Assembly (NCBI GenBank): GCA_947496145.1
Contig: CANMBS010000011.1
Location: forward strand, 1-64,000
Direction: 5' to 3'
DNA: 64,000 nt
From: an uncultured Pseudovibrio sp.
GTDB taxonomy: Bacteria > Pseudomonadota > Alphaproteobacteria > Rhizobiales > Stappiaceae
Shown: one piece after another, positions 17,804 through 26,404 of the stretch
Layout of the letters: the number at the start of each line of letters is the position of its first letter
Position numbering within the stretch: the first letter of the stretch is position 1
Made by a program: the position numbers and the translations under genes
Notes under the pieces: generated by a model
What the model was told of the DNA's origin: nothing
The model's input: the letters and a program-made list of their open reading frames with translations, nothing else
Databases searched by the model: none

Positions 17804-18634
17804 ATGAGCAAGCTAATGCAGGGCAAACGTGGTCTGATCATGGGCGTTGCCAATGATCACAGCATCGCCTGGAGCATTGCTAAAACTCTTGCTGATCAAG
17901 GGGCTGAGCTGGCTTTCACCTATCAAGGAGACGCCTTTGCCCGCCGTGTTAAGCCGCTGACGGACAGTATTGGCAGCGATATTCTACTCCCCTGCGATGT
18001 GGAAGATATTGATAGCGTGGACAATGTATTCGATGAGCTTCGGAAGACCTGGGGCAATATCGACTTTGTCGTACACGCAATCGCTTTTTCTGATAGGACT
18101 GAACTGCGTGGTCGCTATGCGGATACTTCGCGCGATAATTTTGCCCGCACCATGCAAATCTCCTGCTTCTCCTTTACTGAAGTCGCAAAACGCGCTGCTG
18201 AACTGATGCCAAATGGCGGCTCTATGCTGACGCTCACTTACGGCGGCTCAACTGTTGTGATGCCGAACTACAACGTCATGGGCGTTGCAAAAGCCGCTCT
18301 GGAGGCTTCTGTGCGCTATCTGGCAATGGATTTTGGCGAACAGGGCATTCGTGTGAATGCTATGTCTGCCGGTCCGGTTCGCACTCTCGCTGGTGCCGGC
18401 GTTTCGGATGCCCGAGTGCTGTTTAACTTTCAGCAAAGCAACTCACCGCTTGGAAAGTCCGTCACAAACGAACAGCTTGGTAGCTCTGCACTCTACCTTC
18501 TTTCCGATCTTTCCGGCGCTGTAACCGGAGAAGTGCATTTTGTGGACTGTGGCTATAACATCGTTGCAATGCCACGACCAAGTTCTCTGCGGACAGCAGC
18601 AACTGATACTGTTCGAGAAAAAGAACCAAGCTAA
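17804..18634 (+). CDS. fabI: Enoyl-ACP reductase (NADH)
   Basis: Reduces trans-2-enoyl-ACP, the last step of each fatty-acid elongation round and the target of triclosan. 276 residues, short-chain dehydrogenase fold. GVANDHSIAWSIA near residues 14-26 is the FabI-type nucleotide loop, and Y-x6-K in YNVMGVAK is the catalytic pair. The preceding aggg/gggag region before ATG acts as ribosome site. Third gene of the fab cluster. Confidence 0.95.
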   Translation: MSKLMQGKRGLIMGVANDHSIAWSIAKTLADQGAELAFTYQGDAFARRVKPLTDSIGSDILLPCDVEDIDSVDNVFDELRKTWGNIDFVVHAIAFSDRTELRGRYADTSRDNFARTMQISCFSFTEVAKRAAELMPNGGSMLTLTYGGSTVVMPNYNVMGVAKAALEASVRYLAMDFGEQGIRVNAMSAGPVRTLAGAGVSDARVLFNFQQSNSPLGKSVTNEQLGSSALYLLSDLSGAVTGEVHFVDCGYNIVAMPRPSSLRTAATDTVREKEPS

Positions 18635-18659
18635 ACTACCCAGATTCCACCTTTGAATG

Positions 18660-18690
18660 CAAAAAAGCCTCCGAGATTTCTCAGAGGCTC
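18660..18690 (-). terminator. Terminator for the minus-strand SH3 gene
   Basis: On the minus strand agcctctgaga pairs with tctcggaggct and is followed by six T (plus-strand aaaaaa at 18660-18666). It lies 30 bp past the stop of the 18720-19268 gene. Confidence 0.8.
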
Positions 18691-18719
18691 TGAATCTGCA
18701 TCGTTATTGATGATCGGGA

Positions 18720-19268
18720 TCAGTTGTTGATCGTTTCGTTCTTGTAAACACCAAAAAGTCTGCTCTGGTCTACCCAGCCTTCGAATTCCTTGCCGGAAAT
18801 GCGGCAGTATCCATCAACGCATTCCACTACACCTGCGAGAACAAGTGGCTCAAGGTATGCTGTAACCTCTTCATTCGGGCCTGGACGCTTACGAAGTGGA
18901 GTGGTTTCAATAGTGCCCTCAAGCCAGGGTGTTACCAATGCTGCGCGATATCCGGTCAATAATGTTTTGAAGACCCAGCCCTCTTTGCCTTCCCAATCAC
19001 GAATGCGGCGCCAGTCATCATACTCCTGAACAACTTCGACGGGGAGGCGGCTGCGAACGAAGGTCCAATCAATATCATGTTGACGGCTTGGGCCTTTGCG
19101 AACATTCACCCGATCCGACTTAAGACTCACGAAACGTGGTACCGGAAGGCCGGAAACACCGGCTCCAACAGCCTGAGCCTGTACAGGAACTACAGATGGG
19201 GAAACAAAGAGCAACATGAGAAAAGTAACTGCAAGTGCAGTTAAAGATCGAAAACCTTTATTTTTCAT
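18720..19268 (-). CDS. Exported SH3-domain protein
   Basis: 182 residues with a signal peptide (hydrophobic run LTALAVTFLMLLFVSPSV, likely cleavage near VQA). Two SH3-like repeats follow: one around VNVRKGPSRQHDIDWTF to WVFKTLL (about 55-105) and a second from about 120 (LRKRPGPNEEV) to GWVDQSRLFGVY. This matches the family of periplasmic SH3 proteins found beside 2-hydroxyacid dehydrogenases in Rhizobiales. The function is unknown; wall binding is likely. It is divergent from the dehydrogenase at 19518. Confidence 0.8.
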   Translation of the reverse strand: MKNKGFRSLTALAVTFLMLLFVSPSVVPVQAQAVGAGVSGLPVPRFVSLKSDRVNVRKGPSRQHDIDWTFVRSRLPVEVVQEYDDWRRIRDWEGKEGWVFKTLLTGYRAALVTPWLEGTIETTPLRKRPGPNEEVTAYLEPLVLAGVVECVDGYCRISGKEFEGWVDQSRLFGVYKNETINN

Positions 19269-19517
19269 AGTGATACCAAATCTTCCCGTAGGCTAATCCG
19301 TAGTTTTAACTAAAAGCGCGACACAAGTATGATAGCTTAGATCTCGCGATTTCCGATAGTGGCTGCTATTAGATGTAGACGAGTTTGACAAGTCTTGTTT
19401 TCACCGGAACATTTGGTAATGAAACTCTGAGAGCCACTAAGACCTTTGAGTCATTGACTCATATGGTGATTAGGGCAGGGTTAAAAAACTACAAACTTTT
19501 GACAGAAGGCGGGGACG

Positions 19518-20504
19518 ATGCCAAAAAAGAAGCCTATTGTGGTTGTGACACGGAAGCTGCCCGATGTTGTTGAAACGCGCATGCGTGAGCTTTTCGACAC
19601 GCGCCTGAACGAAAACGATAAACCGTTTACTCAAGCAGAACTTGTTGAGGCCGTCAAAATTGCTGATGTTCTCGTCCCGACTGTTACAGACCGTATTGAT
19701 GCTTCTGTGCTGGCGCAGGCTGGCCCTAACCTGAAAATGATTGCCAACTTCGGCAATGGCGTTGACAACATTGATGTTATCTCCGCCAACAATCGCGGTA
19801 TTGCGATTACCAATACTGCGGGCGTAATGACTGAAGATACCGCAGATATGACGATGGCGCTCATTCTGGCGGTTCCGCGCCGTCTTTCTGAAGGTATGCG
19901 CAAGATCGAGAACAAAGAGTGGGACGGCTGGTCTCCAACATGGATGCTGGGACATCGCATCTGGGGTAAGCGCCTCGGCATTATTGGTATGGGTAGAATT
20001 GGTCAGGCAGTCGCCAGACGCGCGAAAGCGTTCGGTATGTCCATCCACTACCATAATCGCATTCGTGAGCCTCTGGAGGTTGAGGAGCAGCTGGAAGCCA
20101 CCTTCTGGGAAAGTCTGGATCAGATGCTTGCGCGGATGGATGTTGTTTCCATTCACTGCCCGCATACGCCCGGCACTTATCACCTGCTTTCTGCTCGCCG
20201 TTTGAAGCTCATGAAGCCTGATGCATACATCGTGAACACAGCACGTGGTGAGATCGTTGATGAGACTGCCCTGATCCGCCAGATCGAAGCTGGTGAGCTT
20301 GCTGGGGCTGCTCTGGACGTGTTTGAACACGAGCCGGCGATCAATCCAAAGCTTGTGGCCTCTGATAAAGTGGTCGTACTGCCACATATGGGATCAGCGA
20401 CTATAGAAGGCCGTGTTGATATGGGCGAAAAGGTCATCATCAACATCAAGGCGTTTATGGATGGGCACCGTCCACCAGACCGGGTTCTGCCTTCCATGCT
20501 GTAA
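19518..20504 (+). CDS. D-2-hydroxyacid dehydrogenase (glyoxylate/hydroxypyruvate reductase type)
   Basis: 328 residues. The NAD(P)-binding loop is GMGRIGQAVARRA (about 155-168); the catalytic set is Arg in NTARGEIVDE, Glu near DVFEHEP and His in LPHMGSAT. In this family such proteins reduce glyoxylate or hydroxypyruvate, and gyaR/ghrB-like function is likely, but substrate cannot be fixed by eye. The start at 19518 follows a ggcgggga ribosome site. Confidence 0.88.
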   Translation: MPKKKPIVVVTRKLPDVVETRMRELFDTRLNENDKPFTQAELVEAVKIADVLVPTVTDRIDASVLAQAGPNLKMIANFGNGVDNIDVISANNRGIAITNTAGVMTEDTADMTMALILAVPRRLSEGMRKIENKEWDGWSPTWMLGHRIWGKRLGIIGMGRIGQAVARRAKAFGMSIHYHNRIREPLEVEEQLEATFWESLDQMLARMDVVSIHCPHTPGTYHLLSARRLKLMKPDAYIVNTARGEIVDETALIRQIEAGELAGAALDVFEHEPAINPKLVASDKVVVLPHMGSATIEGRVDMGEKVIINIKAFMDGHRPPDRVLPSML

Positions 20505-20518
20505 GATGCAAAAAATAG

Positions 20519-20544
20519 GCGCTTCAGAATTCTGGAGCGCTTTT
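20519..20544. terminator. Bidirectional terminator between dehydrogenase and dnaQ
   Basis: Stem gcgcttcag (20519-20527) with ctggagcgc (20532-20540), four-base loop. T runs flank it on both strands (four on plus, seven positions of A on the left serving minus). It serves the two converging genes. Confidence 0.85.
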
Positions 20545-20572
20545 GTTTTGTGCGGATCTGGAAAGCTAAGCT

Positions 20573-21283
20573 CTATTTCAGATATTTGTTCCAGGCAGGA
20601 TCGGTTTTCATACCTGCTAAAAACTTGGCGTGAGCTTCGATTTCTTCCTCTGAGAGGGCAGGGGCCAATGGAACCGGGCGCTGCCTGGCTGCAATGCGCT
20701 TTTTAGGTTCATCATCGCCAATATTGTCCAGATCGATAGCTTCGTCATCTGGCATCAGGCCAAGGTTTTTCTGCTTGCCGCCATTCATCTCCAGATAGAC
20801 TTCAGCCAGCAATTCAGCGTCGAGCAACGCGCCGTGGTAGACACGTTTGGAGTTATCGATGCCATAGCGGGAACAGAGCGCATCCAGAGATACTGAGCCA
20901 GTCGGAAACTTGCGGCGTGCCAGCTTCAGCGTATCGAGGACCTGTGTGTTGGAGATTTTTGGCTTATTGCAGCGTGCCAGCTCCATGTTGATGAAGCCCA
21001 TATCGAACGGTGCATTGTGAATGACGAGACGAGCATCGCCGACAAACTCAAGAAATTCATCCGCAACATCAGCAAACACAGGTTTATCAGAGAGAAACTC
21101 TGCAGACAGACCGTGAATGCGGAAAGCTTCCTCCGGCATGTCACGTTCGGGATTAACATAGAGATGGCAGGTGCGGCCTGTCGGGATAAAGTTAATCAAC
21201 TCCACTCCGCCGATTTCAACCAGTCGGTCACCATCCAGAGGATTCAGCCCTGTGGTTTCTGTATCGAAGGAGATTTCGCGCAT
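20573..21283 (-). CDS. dnaQ: DNA polymerase III epsilon subunit (proofreading exonuclease)
   Basis: 236-residue 3'-5' exonuclease of the replicative polymerase. DEDD motifs: FDTETTGL with catalytic Asp and Glu near the N terminus, HNAPFDMGF in the middle, and YHGALLDAELLAEVY as the third motif. A short C-terminal tail binds polymerase alpha. It is last in the minus-strand cluster maf-aroE-coaE-dnaQ; its ATG is 2 bp past the coaE stop. Confidence 0.96.
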   Translation of the reverse strand: MREISFDTETTGLNPLDGDRLVEIGGVELINFIPTGRTCHLYVNPERDMPEEAFRIHGLSAEFLSDKPVFADVADEFLEFVGDARLVIHNAPFDMGFINMELARCNKPKISNTQVLDTLKLARRKFPTGSVSLDALCSRYGIDNSKRVYHGALLDAELLAEVYLEMNGGKQKNLGLMPDDEAIDLDNIGDDEPKKRIAARQRPVPLAPALSEEEIEAHAKFLAGMKTDPAWNKYLK

Positions 21284-21285
21284 AA

Positions 21286-21885
21286 TTACACCGTTCTTGA
21301 AGCGATGGAGGACACAGCTCGCATGATTGAGTTTACCGAGCGACGGGCTGCTTCTATGCCACGACCTGTATCAACAATAAAGTGCGCCCGTTTGCGTTTT
21401 TCTGCATCAGCTAACTGTTTTGAGTAAATAGCTTTAAATTTCTCTTCTGTCATGCCCGGTCTTTCCAGAACACGTTCCCGCTGGATTTCATAGGGAGCAG
21501 ATACAACCACTACGGCATCCACTGACTTTTCTTTACCAACCTCAAAGAGCAGAGGAATATCAAGCACGGCGACTTTGCGACGCTCCAGCCTGGCTTGTTC
21601 CAGAAACTGCAACTCCACTTCCTGAACTAACGGATGTACAAGGCTTTCAAGGAGCATCATCTTGGCTTTGTTGCCCAGAACAATTTTGCCAAGAGCTTCC
21701 CGATCAATACGGCCATCTTTCACAGTACCTGGAAATGCACTGCCAACGGGATCTATGGCCTTACCAGCATAGAGGGCATGGACAGCTGCGTCTGCATCGT
21801 AAACAGCGGCACCAGCTTCCGCAAATAGCTTTGAGGTGGTTGATTTCCCCATTCCTATAGAACCGGTCAGACCGAGAATAACCAT
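21286..21885 (-). CDS. coaE: Dephospho-CoA kinase
   Basis: Phosphorylates dephospho-CoA, the last step of coenzyme A synthesis. 199 residues. P-loop [12 protein letters not shown] (residues 4-15), a LDIPLLFE motif near residue 110 and the lid region with [10 protein letters not shown] are typical. It abuts aroE with no gap. Confidence 0.95.
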   Translation of the reverse strand: MVILGLTGSIGMGKSTTSKLFAEAGAAVYDADAAVHALYAGKAIDPVGSAFPGTVKDGRIDREALGKIVLGNKAKMMLLESLVHPLVQEVELQFLEQARLERRKVAVLDIPLLFEVGKEKSVDAVVVVSAPYEIQRERVLERPGMTEEKFKAIYSKQLADAEKRKRAHFIVDTGRGIEAARRSVNSIMRAVSSIASRTV

Positions 21886-22719
21886 TCAGGCAAGTCCCAT
21901 TTCTTTCAGTATTATCTCACGAAGCTCATCAGTAACTTTTGGGCGAACTCCGAACCATTTTTCAAATCCCGGCACTGCCTGATGGAGAAGCATTCCCAAG
22001 CCGTCCACTGTAGGATTGCCGCGTTCGGCTGCCTCACGAAGCAGTTTTGTTTGTAACGGGGAGTAAACTATATCCGTTACAACGGCAGATTTCGACAGCT
22101 TATCAAGTTCAATAGAAAGCTCAGGCTGTCCAGTCATACCAAGGGACGTGGTGTTGACCAGAATATCAGCTTCTCCAAGCTTTTCCCCCAAAGTATCCCA
22201 CGAAGTTGCGATGGTATTCGGACCAAAATGATCGGCAAGTTTCTGAGCTTTTTCGACAGTTCTGTTAGCAATATACACTTCTGTGTATCCTCTGGAGAGG
22301 AGCGCCCAGATTATTGCCCGGGATGCGCCACCAGCACCTAATACAATTGCTTTATTCCCATTGTTATCCCAATCGGGCAGCATTTGATCCAGATTACCCA
22401 GAAATCCCAGACCATCAGTGTTTGAGCCATTGAGAACACCTGCTTCATCCAACCAAAGTGTGTTGACTGCGCCTATCATTCTGGCGGCGTCATCCAATTT
22501 TTCAGCGGCTTTATAGGCATGTTCCTTATTGGGGATGGTCACATTGCATCCAACCAGCCCGTTTTTGGAAAGGGAACGATAGAAATCTTCAGCGGTCTCG
22601 GGTGGAACATCCTGTGCGATGTAGCTGCCTTCGATTCCGTGTTGCCTGAGCCAGTAGCCGTGGATCAGTGGAGATTTTGAATGACCAATTGGGTGACCTG
22701 TGACAGCGGCATTCCTCAT
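21886..22719 (-). CDS. aroE: Shikimate dehydrogenase
   Basis: Reduces 3-dehydroshikimate with NADPH in the aromatic pathway. 277 residues. GHPIGHSKSPLIH (residues ~8-20) binds substrate, NVTIPNKE has the catalytic lysine, NTDGLGF the paired aspartate, and GAGGASRA the nucleotide loop. It overlaps the maf stop by 4 nt, implying coupled translation. Confidence 0.96.
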   Translation of the reverse strand: MRNAAVTGHPIGHSKSPLIHGYWLRQHGIEGSYIAQDVPPETAEDFYRSLSKNGLVGCNVTIPNKEHAYKAAEKLDDAARMIGAVNTLWLDEAGVLNGSNTDGLGFLGNLDQMLPDWDNNGNKAIVLGAGGASRAIIWALLSRGYTEVYIANRTVEKAQKLADHFGPNTIATSWDTLGEKLGEADILVNTTSLGMTGQPELSIELDKLSKSAVVTDIVYSPLQTKLLREAAERGNPTVDGLGMLLHQAVPGFEKWFGVRPKVTDELREIILKEMGLA

Positions 22720-23312
22720 TTTTTCAGTACCTCGATATCGCGCAGGAAAGAGAGTAGTTCCAGGAGAGGCAGGCCGAGTACTGTGAAGTAATCTCCCTCA
22801 ATCTTTTCAAAGAGTTGAACACCTTCCGCTTCCAGCTGATACGCGCCGACACTGGAGAGAATTTCGGTTCCGGTACGCTCAATGTACCAGTCAAGAAAAT
22901 CATCAGTCAGCTCGCGTACGTGGAGCACGGCAGTAGAAAGACCTTCCCAGACCACTTCACCGTTTTTAACAATACAGGCGGCGGAATGAAGTGCATGGGA
23001 CTTACCAGAGAAACTTGCGAGCTGTTTGCGTGCAGCTTTCAAATCCTCAGGTTTCACAAGGCGATTTCCCTCAAATGCGAGGATCTGATCCGCCCCGATT
23101 ACATAAGCCCCATGATTGCGAGCAGAAACTTCTTTCGCTTTCGCAATGGATAATTTAGCTGCGATCACTTCCGGATCCACACCAGTGGAAAGCAAAGGCT
23201 CCTCAATCTGGCGTTCGTCCACATTGGCAGGTATCCGATCAAAGATTAAGCCTGCATTTTCCAAAAGAGTGGCGCGAATTTTACTTCCGCTTGCTAATAC
23301 CAGTCGGGTCAT
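22716..23312 (-). CDS. maf: Maf family nucleotide pyrophosphatase
   Basis: Hydrolyses non-canonical or pyrimidine nucleoside triphosphates, a house-cleaning and division-linked role. 198 residues. LASGSKIRATLL at the start, the ESSR-region equivalent DERQIEEP and IGADQILAFEG are the substrate and metal sites. Its ATG is in the minus-strand cluster, and it overlaps aroE by 4 nt. Confidence 0.93.
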   Translation of the reverse strand: MTRLVLASGSKIRATLLENAGLIFDRIPANVDERQIEEPLLSTGVDPEVIAAKLSIAKAKEVSARNHGAYVIGADQILAFEGNRLVKPEDLKAARKQLASFSGKSHALHSAACIVKNGEVVWEGLSTAVLHVRELTDDFLDWYIERTGTEILSSVGAYQLEAEGVQLFEKIEGDYFTVLGLPLLELLSFLRDIEVLKK

Positions 23313-23373
23313 ACTCTGCTTTCATAGATTGAGGATTTCCTGTGCTCTTTATTGGGATAAAGTGACGATCATC

Positions 23374-24267
23374 TCAATATTCTTCTCTCTCTTTTTGCTC
23401 ATTTTTATGCTTTCGGAGCAAATCCATGATTTCTGCCGCAGTTTCTTCGATGGAACGGCGAGTTACGTCAATCAGCGGCCAGCCATGTTCTGCACACAAC
23501 CGTTTTGACATGGCAATTTCCTGTGCGATCGACTTCCGGTCCACATAGGTGTCATTGTCTGACTTGGCATCGAGGGAGAGAATTCGATTTTGGCGGATAT
23601 CCCGAATACGCTCAGCTGATGCCATAAGTCCCACAACAAGTGGTTTCTTTGCTTTCAGGAGCTGGCGGGGAGGGCGCATGTTGGGGATCAGAGGGATGTT
23701 AGCCGCCTTAATTCCTCTGTTTGCCAAATAGATAGAGGTAGGTGTCTTAGAAGTTCGGCTGATACCCACGAGGATAACGTCTGCTTCATCCAGAACGCCT
23801 GCGATCTGCCCGTCATCATGCATCATGGTGTAATTCATAGCTTCCATGCGCTGGAAGTACTCTTCGTCCAGAACATGCTGACCGCCGACGCGCCACGTTT
23901 CCGTAACATTCAAATAGCTATGGAAGACCTGATAGACTGGTTTGAGAACATTCACACACGGCAGGCCAAGATCCTGACATTTGCGTTCCAGACGGCGGGC
24001 ATAGGATTGTTCCACAAGTGTGTAGAGAACGATTCCGGGAGCAGATTCAATCTCTTCGAGGACTCTACTCAACTGTTTGTCATGACGGATCAGCGGATAA
24101 ACGTGCTCAATAGGCTGAATATTCTCATATTGAGCGGTCGCGGCACGCACAATTGTCATCAAAGTTTCGCCAGTGGAATCCGAAACCATGTGTAAATGGA
24201 AGTAGTTAGAGTGGTTACCCAAGGTATCATCCTCAACATTCCCGGGAGATTTGGGAAAAATGTCCAA
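23374..24267 (-). CDS. ppsR: Pyruvate phosphate dikinase / PEP synthase regulatory kinase-phosphorylase
   Basis: 297-residue DUF299 protein that switches PpdK or PpsA by ADP-dependent phosphorylation. HLHMVSDSTGETL near residue 24 and the P-loop-like GISRTSKTPTSIYLA near residue 160 are the family signatures. In Caulobacter the orthologue (RP001) flanks the replication origin; the same side position occurs here next to the hemE-proximal gap. The first ATG gives an N-terminal extension of about 22 residues before the family core, so a later start is possible. Confidence 0.92.
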   Translation of the reverse strand: MDIFPKSPGNVEDDTLGNHSNYFHLHMVSDSTGETLMTIVRAATAQYENIQPIEHVYPLIRHDKQLSRVLEEIESAPGIVLYTLVEQSYARRLERKCQDLGLPCVNVLKPVYQVFHSYLNVTETWRVGGQHVLDEEYFQRMEAMNYTMMHDDGQIAGVLDEADVILVGISRTSKTPTSIYLANRGIKAANIPLIPNMRPPRQLLKAKKPLVVGLMASAERIRDIRQNRILSLDAKSDNDTYVDRKSIAQEIAMSKRLCAEHGWPLIDVTRRSIEETAAEIMDLLRKHKNEQKEREEY

Positions 24268-24649
24268 ATCTCACTGTGCCTTAAAATTTGTACCCGTAGA
24301 CCCTATTCAATCAACAATTCCATTTTTTGAGTATATTGATTTCGAAACGAACAGGATAAATGGGATTGCACATTACCCAATCAAAAAATTCACAGCACAG
24401 TTTATGGGAAAAACTGTGGTCTGTGGTTATCTTTTGCATTGTAACCTATTGAATCTTTAGAAAAAACAATTTGTTTTCGACTCCTGTTGAGAGTCTTGGG
24501 TGTTTTTGATCTTTGACTTTTCCCATAAGTGTTTTCTCAGGTAGGAATTGTGGAATGAAATTGATCCCTGCTATTCACTCACTAATAGAAATAGAAAATT
24601 CCTTTAAAAAGGATTCTATTTAGGCAGGCATTGGATAAAGAGGCGATGT
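24268..24649. other. Candidate chromosomal replication origin (oriC)
   Basis: A 382-bp A/T-rich gene-free gap between ppsR (-) and hemE (+), the place of the Caulobacter origin Cori and the same neighbourhood in other Alphaproteobacteria. It has GANTC sites at 24451, 24479, 24491 and 24612, with another at 24653 just inside hemE: five in about 200 bp against an expectation near one per 256. An 11-base inverted repeat, ttatgggaaaa (24402-24412), is repeated on the other strand at 24518-24528. No perfect DnaA box is present; the nearest is tgtggttat (24422-24430, 7 of 9). The origin call rests mainly on synteny. Confidence 0.55.
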
Positions 24650-25678
24650 ATGGAATCTCATGAAAGAGCGGTAATGCGCGTTTTGGCAGGCGAGAAACTT
24701 GAGCGCCCCCCAATCTGGATGATGCGCCAAGCAGGACGGTATTTGCCTGAGTACAGAGCTGAGCGCGCGAAAGCTCCGAACTTTCTGGACTTCTGCTACA
24801 ATACCGATCTCGCGACAGAAGTTACTTTGCAGCCTATTCGGCGATATGGCTTTGATGCAGCCATCCTGTTTTCTGACATCTTCGTTGTTCCAGATGCGCT
24901 TGGCTACCCTGTAAATTTTGAGGAGGGTCGAGGGCCTGTTCTCGAACCACTTTCTATCGAGCAAGTTGAAAAGCTTGATCAGGCAAGGACGATGGAGCAT
25001 CTGGCTCCCGTGATTGCCACAGTGGAACGCCTGAGAGCGGAGCTACCGACAGAAACCACTCTTCTGGGCTTCTGCGGAGCTCCATGGACGGTCGCTTGCT
25101 ACTCAGTGGCTGGTCATACCACTCAGGACCAGGTTGCCGCTCGTATAGGCTCCTATAAGGATCCTGAGCTTCTGACTGCTTTCATCGATCAGCTCGTTGA
25201 AGCTTCCATCACTTATCTGGTGGCTCAGCTGGACGGTGGTGCGGATGCACTACAGATCTTCGATACATGGGCAGGGGTTCTGGATGACATCGGATTTGAG
25301 CAGTGGTCTGTCGGTCCAACCCGCAAGATCGTTGATGGCGTGAAGGCTCAGCGTCCAAACGCAAAGATTATCGGTTTTCCGAAAGCATCAGCTGCGCGAC
25401 TGAAGCGTTATGTTGAAGGTACTGGCGTTGATGCTGTTGGTCTGGACTGGACTGTTCCGGCTGAAGTGGCTCAGGAGATTCAGAAAATTGTTCCTGTTCA
25501 GGGAAATATGGATCCTATGCGGCTTGTTGCCGGTGGACGTGCGCTTGAAACTGGCATAGACCACGCTCTCGAAGTTTTGGGCAATGGCCCGCACATCTTT
25601 AACCTTGGTCATGGCGTTGTTCCACAAACTCCGCCAGAACATGTGGCAGAGATGGTTAAGCGGGTTAAAGGCCTGTAA
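24650..25678 (+). CDS. hemE: Uroporphyrinogen III decarboxylase
   Basis: Removes four acetate carboxyls from uroporphyrinogen III to give coproporphyrinogen III. 342 residues. RPPIWMMRQAGRYLPEYR near the start is the substrate-binding signature and GFCGAPWTVACY the second block; Asp in ILFSDIFVVPDALG is the catalytic aspartate. First of hemE-hemJ, then rho, reading away from the presumed origin. Confidence 0.97.
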   Translation: MESHERAVMRVLAGEKLERPPIWMMRQAGRYLPEYRAERAKAPNFLDFCYNTDLATEVTLQPIRRYGFDAAILFSDIFVVPDALGYPVNFEEGRGPVLEPLSIEQVEKLDQARTMEHLAPVIATVERLRAELPTETTLLGFCGAPWTVACYSVAGHTTQDQVAARIGSYKDPELLTAFIDQLVEASITYLVAQLDGGADALQIFDTWAGVLDDIGFEQWSVGPTRKIVDGVKAQRPNAKIIGFPKASAARLKRYVEGTGVDAVGLDWTVPAEVAQEIQKIVPVQGNMDPMRLVAGGRALETGIDHALEVLGNGPHIFNLGHGVVPQTPPEHVAEMVKRVKGL

Positions 25679-25707
25679 GCAGTACCTGAGAATTAGAGGC
25701 GCGGATT

Positions 25708-26136
25708 ATGGCAGATGCATATTCCTGGGCGAAGTTCCTACACATAATTTCTGTGATTGCCTGGATGGCAGGTTTATTCTACCTGCCGCGCCTTTTTGTT
25801 TATCACACAACTGCGGAGGTCGGCTCTGACAAGAGCGAGACCTTCAAGATCATGGAGCGCCGGCTCCTGAAAGCGATTATGAACCCCGCCATGATGTCCT
25901 CCTGGATTTTTGGATTATGGCTGGTTTATCTGCTTGATGCATATTTTGACCTTTGGCTTATGCTCAAGTTCTCAATGGTTTTATTGATGACAATCTATCA
26001 CATGGTGCTTTCAGGCCATGTAAGGAAGTTTGCGCAGGATCAAAATAAGAATAGTGAGCGCTACTTTAGGATTATCAATGAAATTCCGACACTATTAATG
26101 GTTGCAATTGTGTTCTTCGTGATATTTAAACCCTAG
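25708..26136 (+). CDS. hemJ: Protoporphyrinogen IX oxidase HemJ
   Basis: 142-residue membrane protein of about four helices that oxidises protoporphyrinogen to protoporphyrin in bacteria lacking HemG and HemY. The conserved His is in KFLHIISVIAWMAGLFYLPRLFVYH, and the late NEIPTLLM is standard. It lies 29 bp after hemE, so the two are likely one operon. A 268-bp gap with weak dyads separates it from rho. Confidence 0.92.
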   Translation: MADAYSWAKFLHIISVIAWMAGLFYLPRLFVYHTTAEVGSDKSETFKIMERRLLKAIMNPAMMSSWIFGLWLVYLLDAYFDLWLMLKFSMVLLMTIYHMVLSGHVRKFAQDQNKNSERYFRIINEIPTLLMVAIVFFVIFKP

Positions 26137-26404
26137 GTAATACGAGCTTTCGAAAACTAATATTGGAAAATTAGGAAAATTAGTGGGCATTATGCACTTG
26201 CCGAATTGAATTTGATTGGGTATTGTCCCGGCAACTTCACGATGCAGCTTGAGTGATCACTGATCTTCATGGTGATTATCGTAGGTCGATACCAATCGAA
26301 TCTCGGTGAGCTGCAATTCCCCCCTAACGTTTTGAGTTCGAAAGTTGTTGAGCCTTTAAAAGCTAAAGCACGCATAGAACCCTTAGTAAAGACGATCCCT
26401 ATTG

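Noticed and set aside
24422-24430. DnaA box in the oriC candidate
   Set aside because: Only 7 of 9 matches; I do not list it as a confirmed box.
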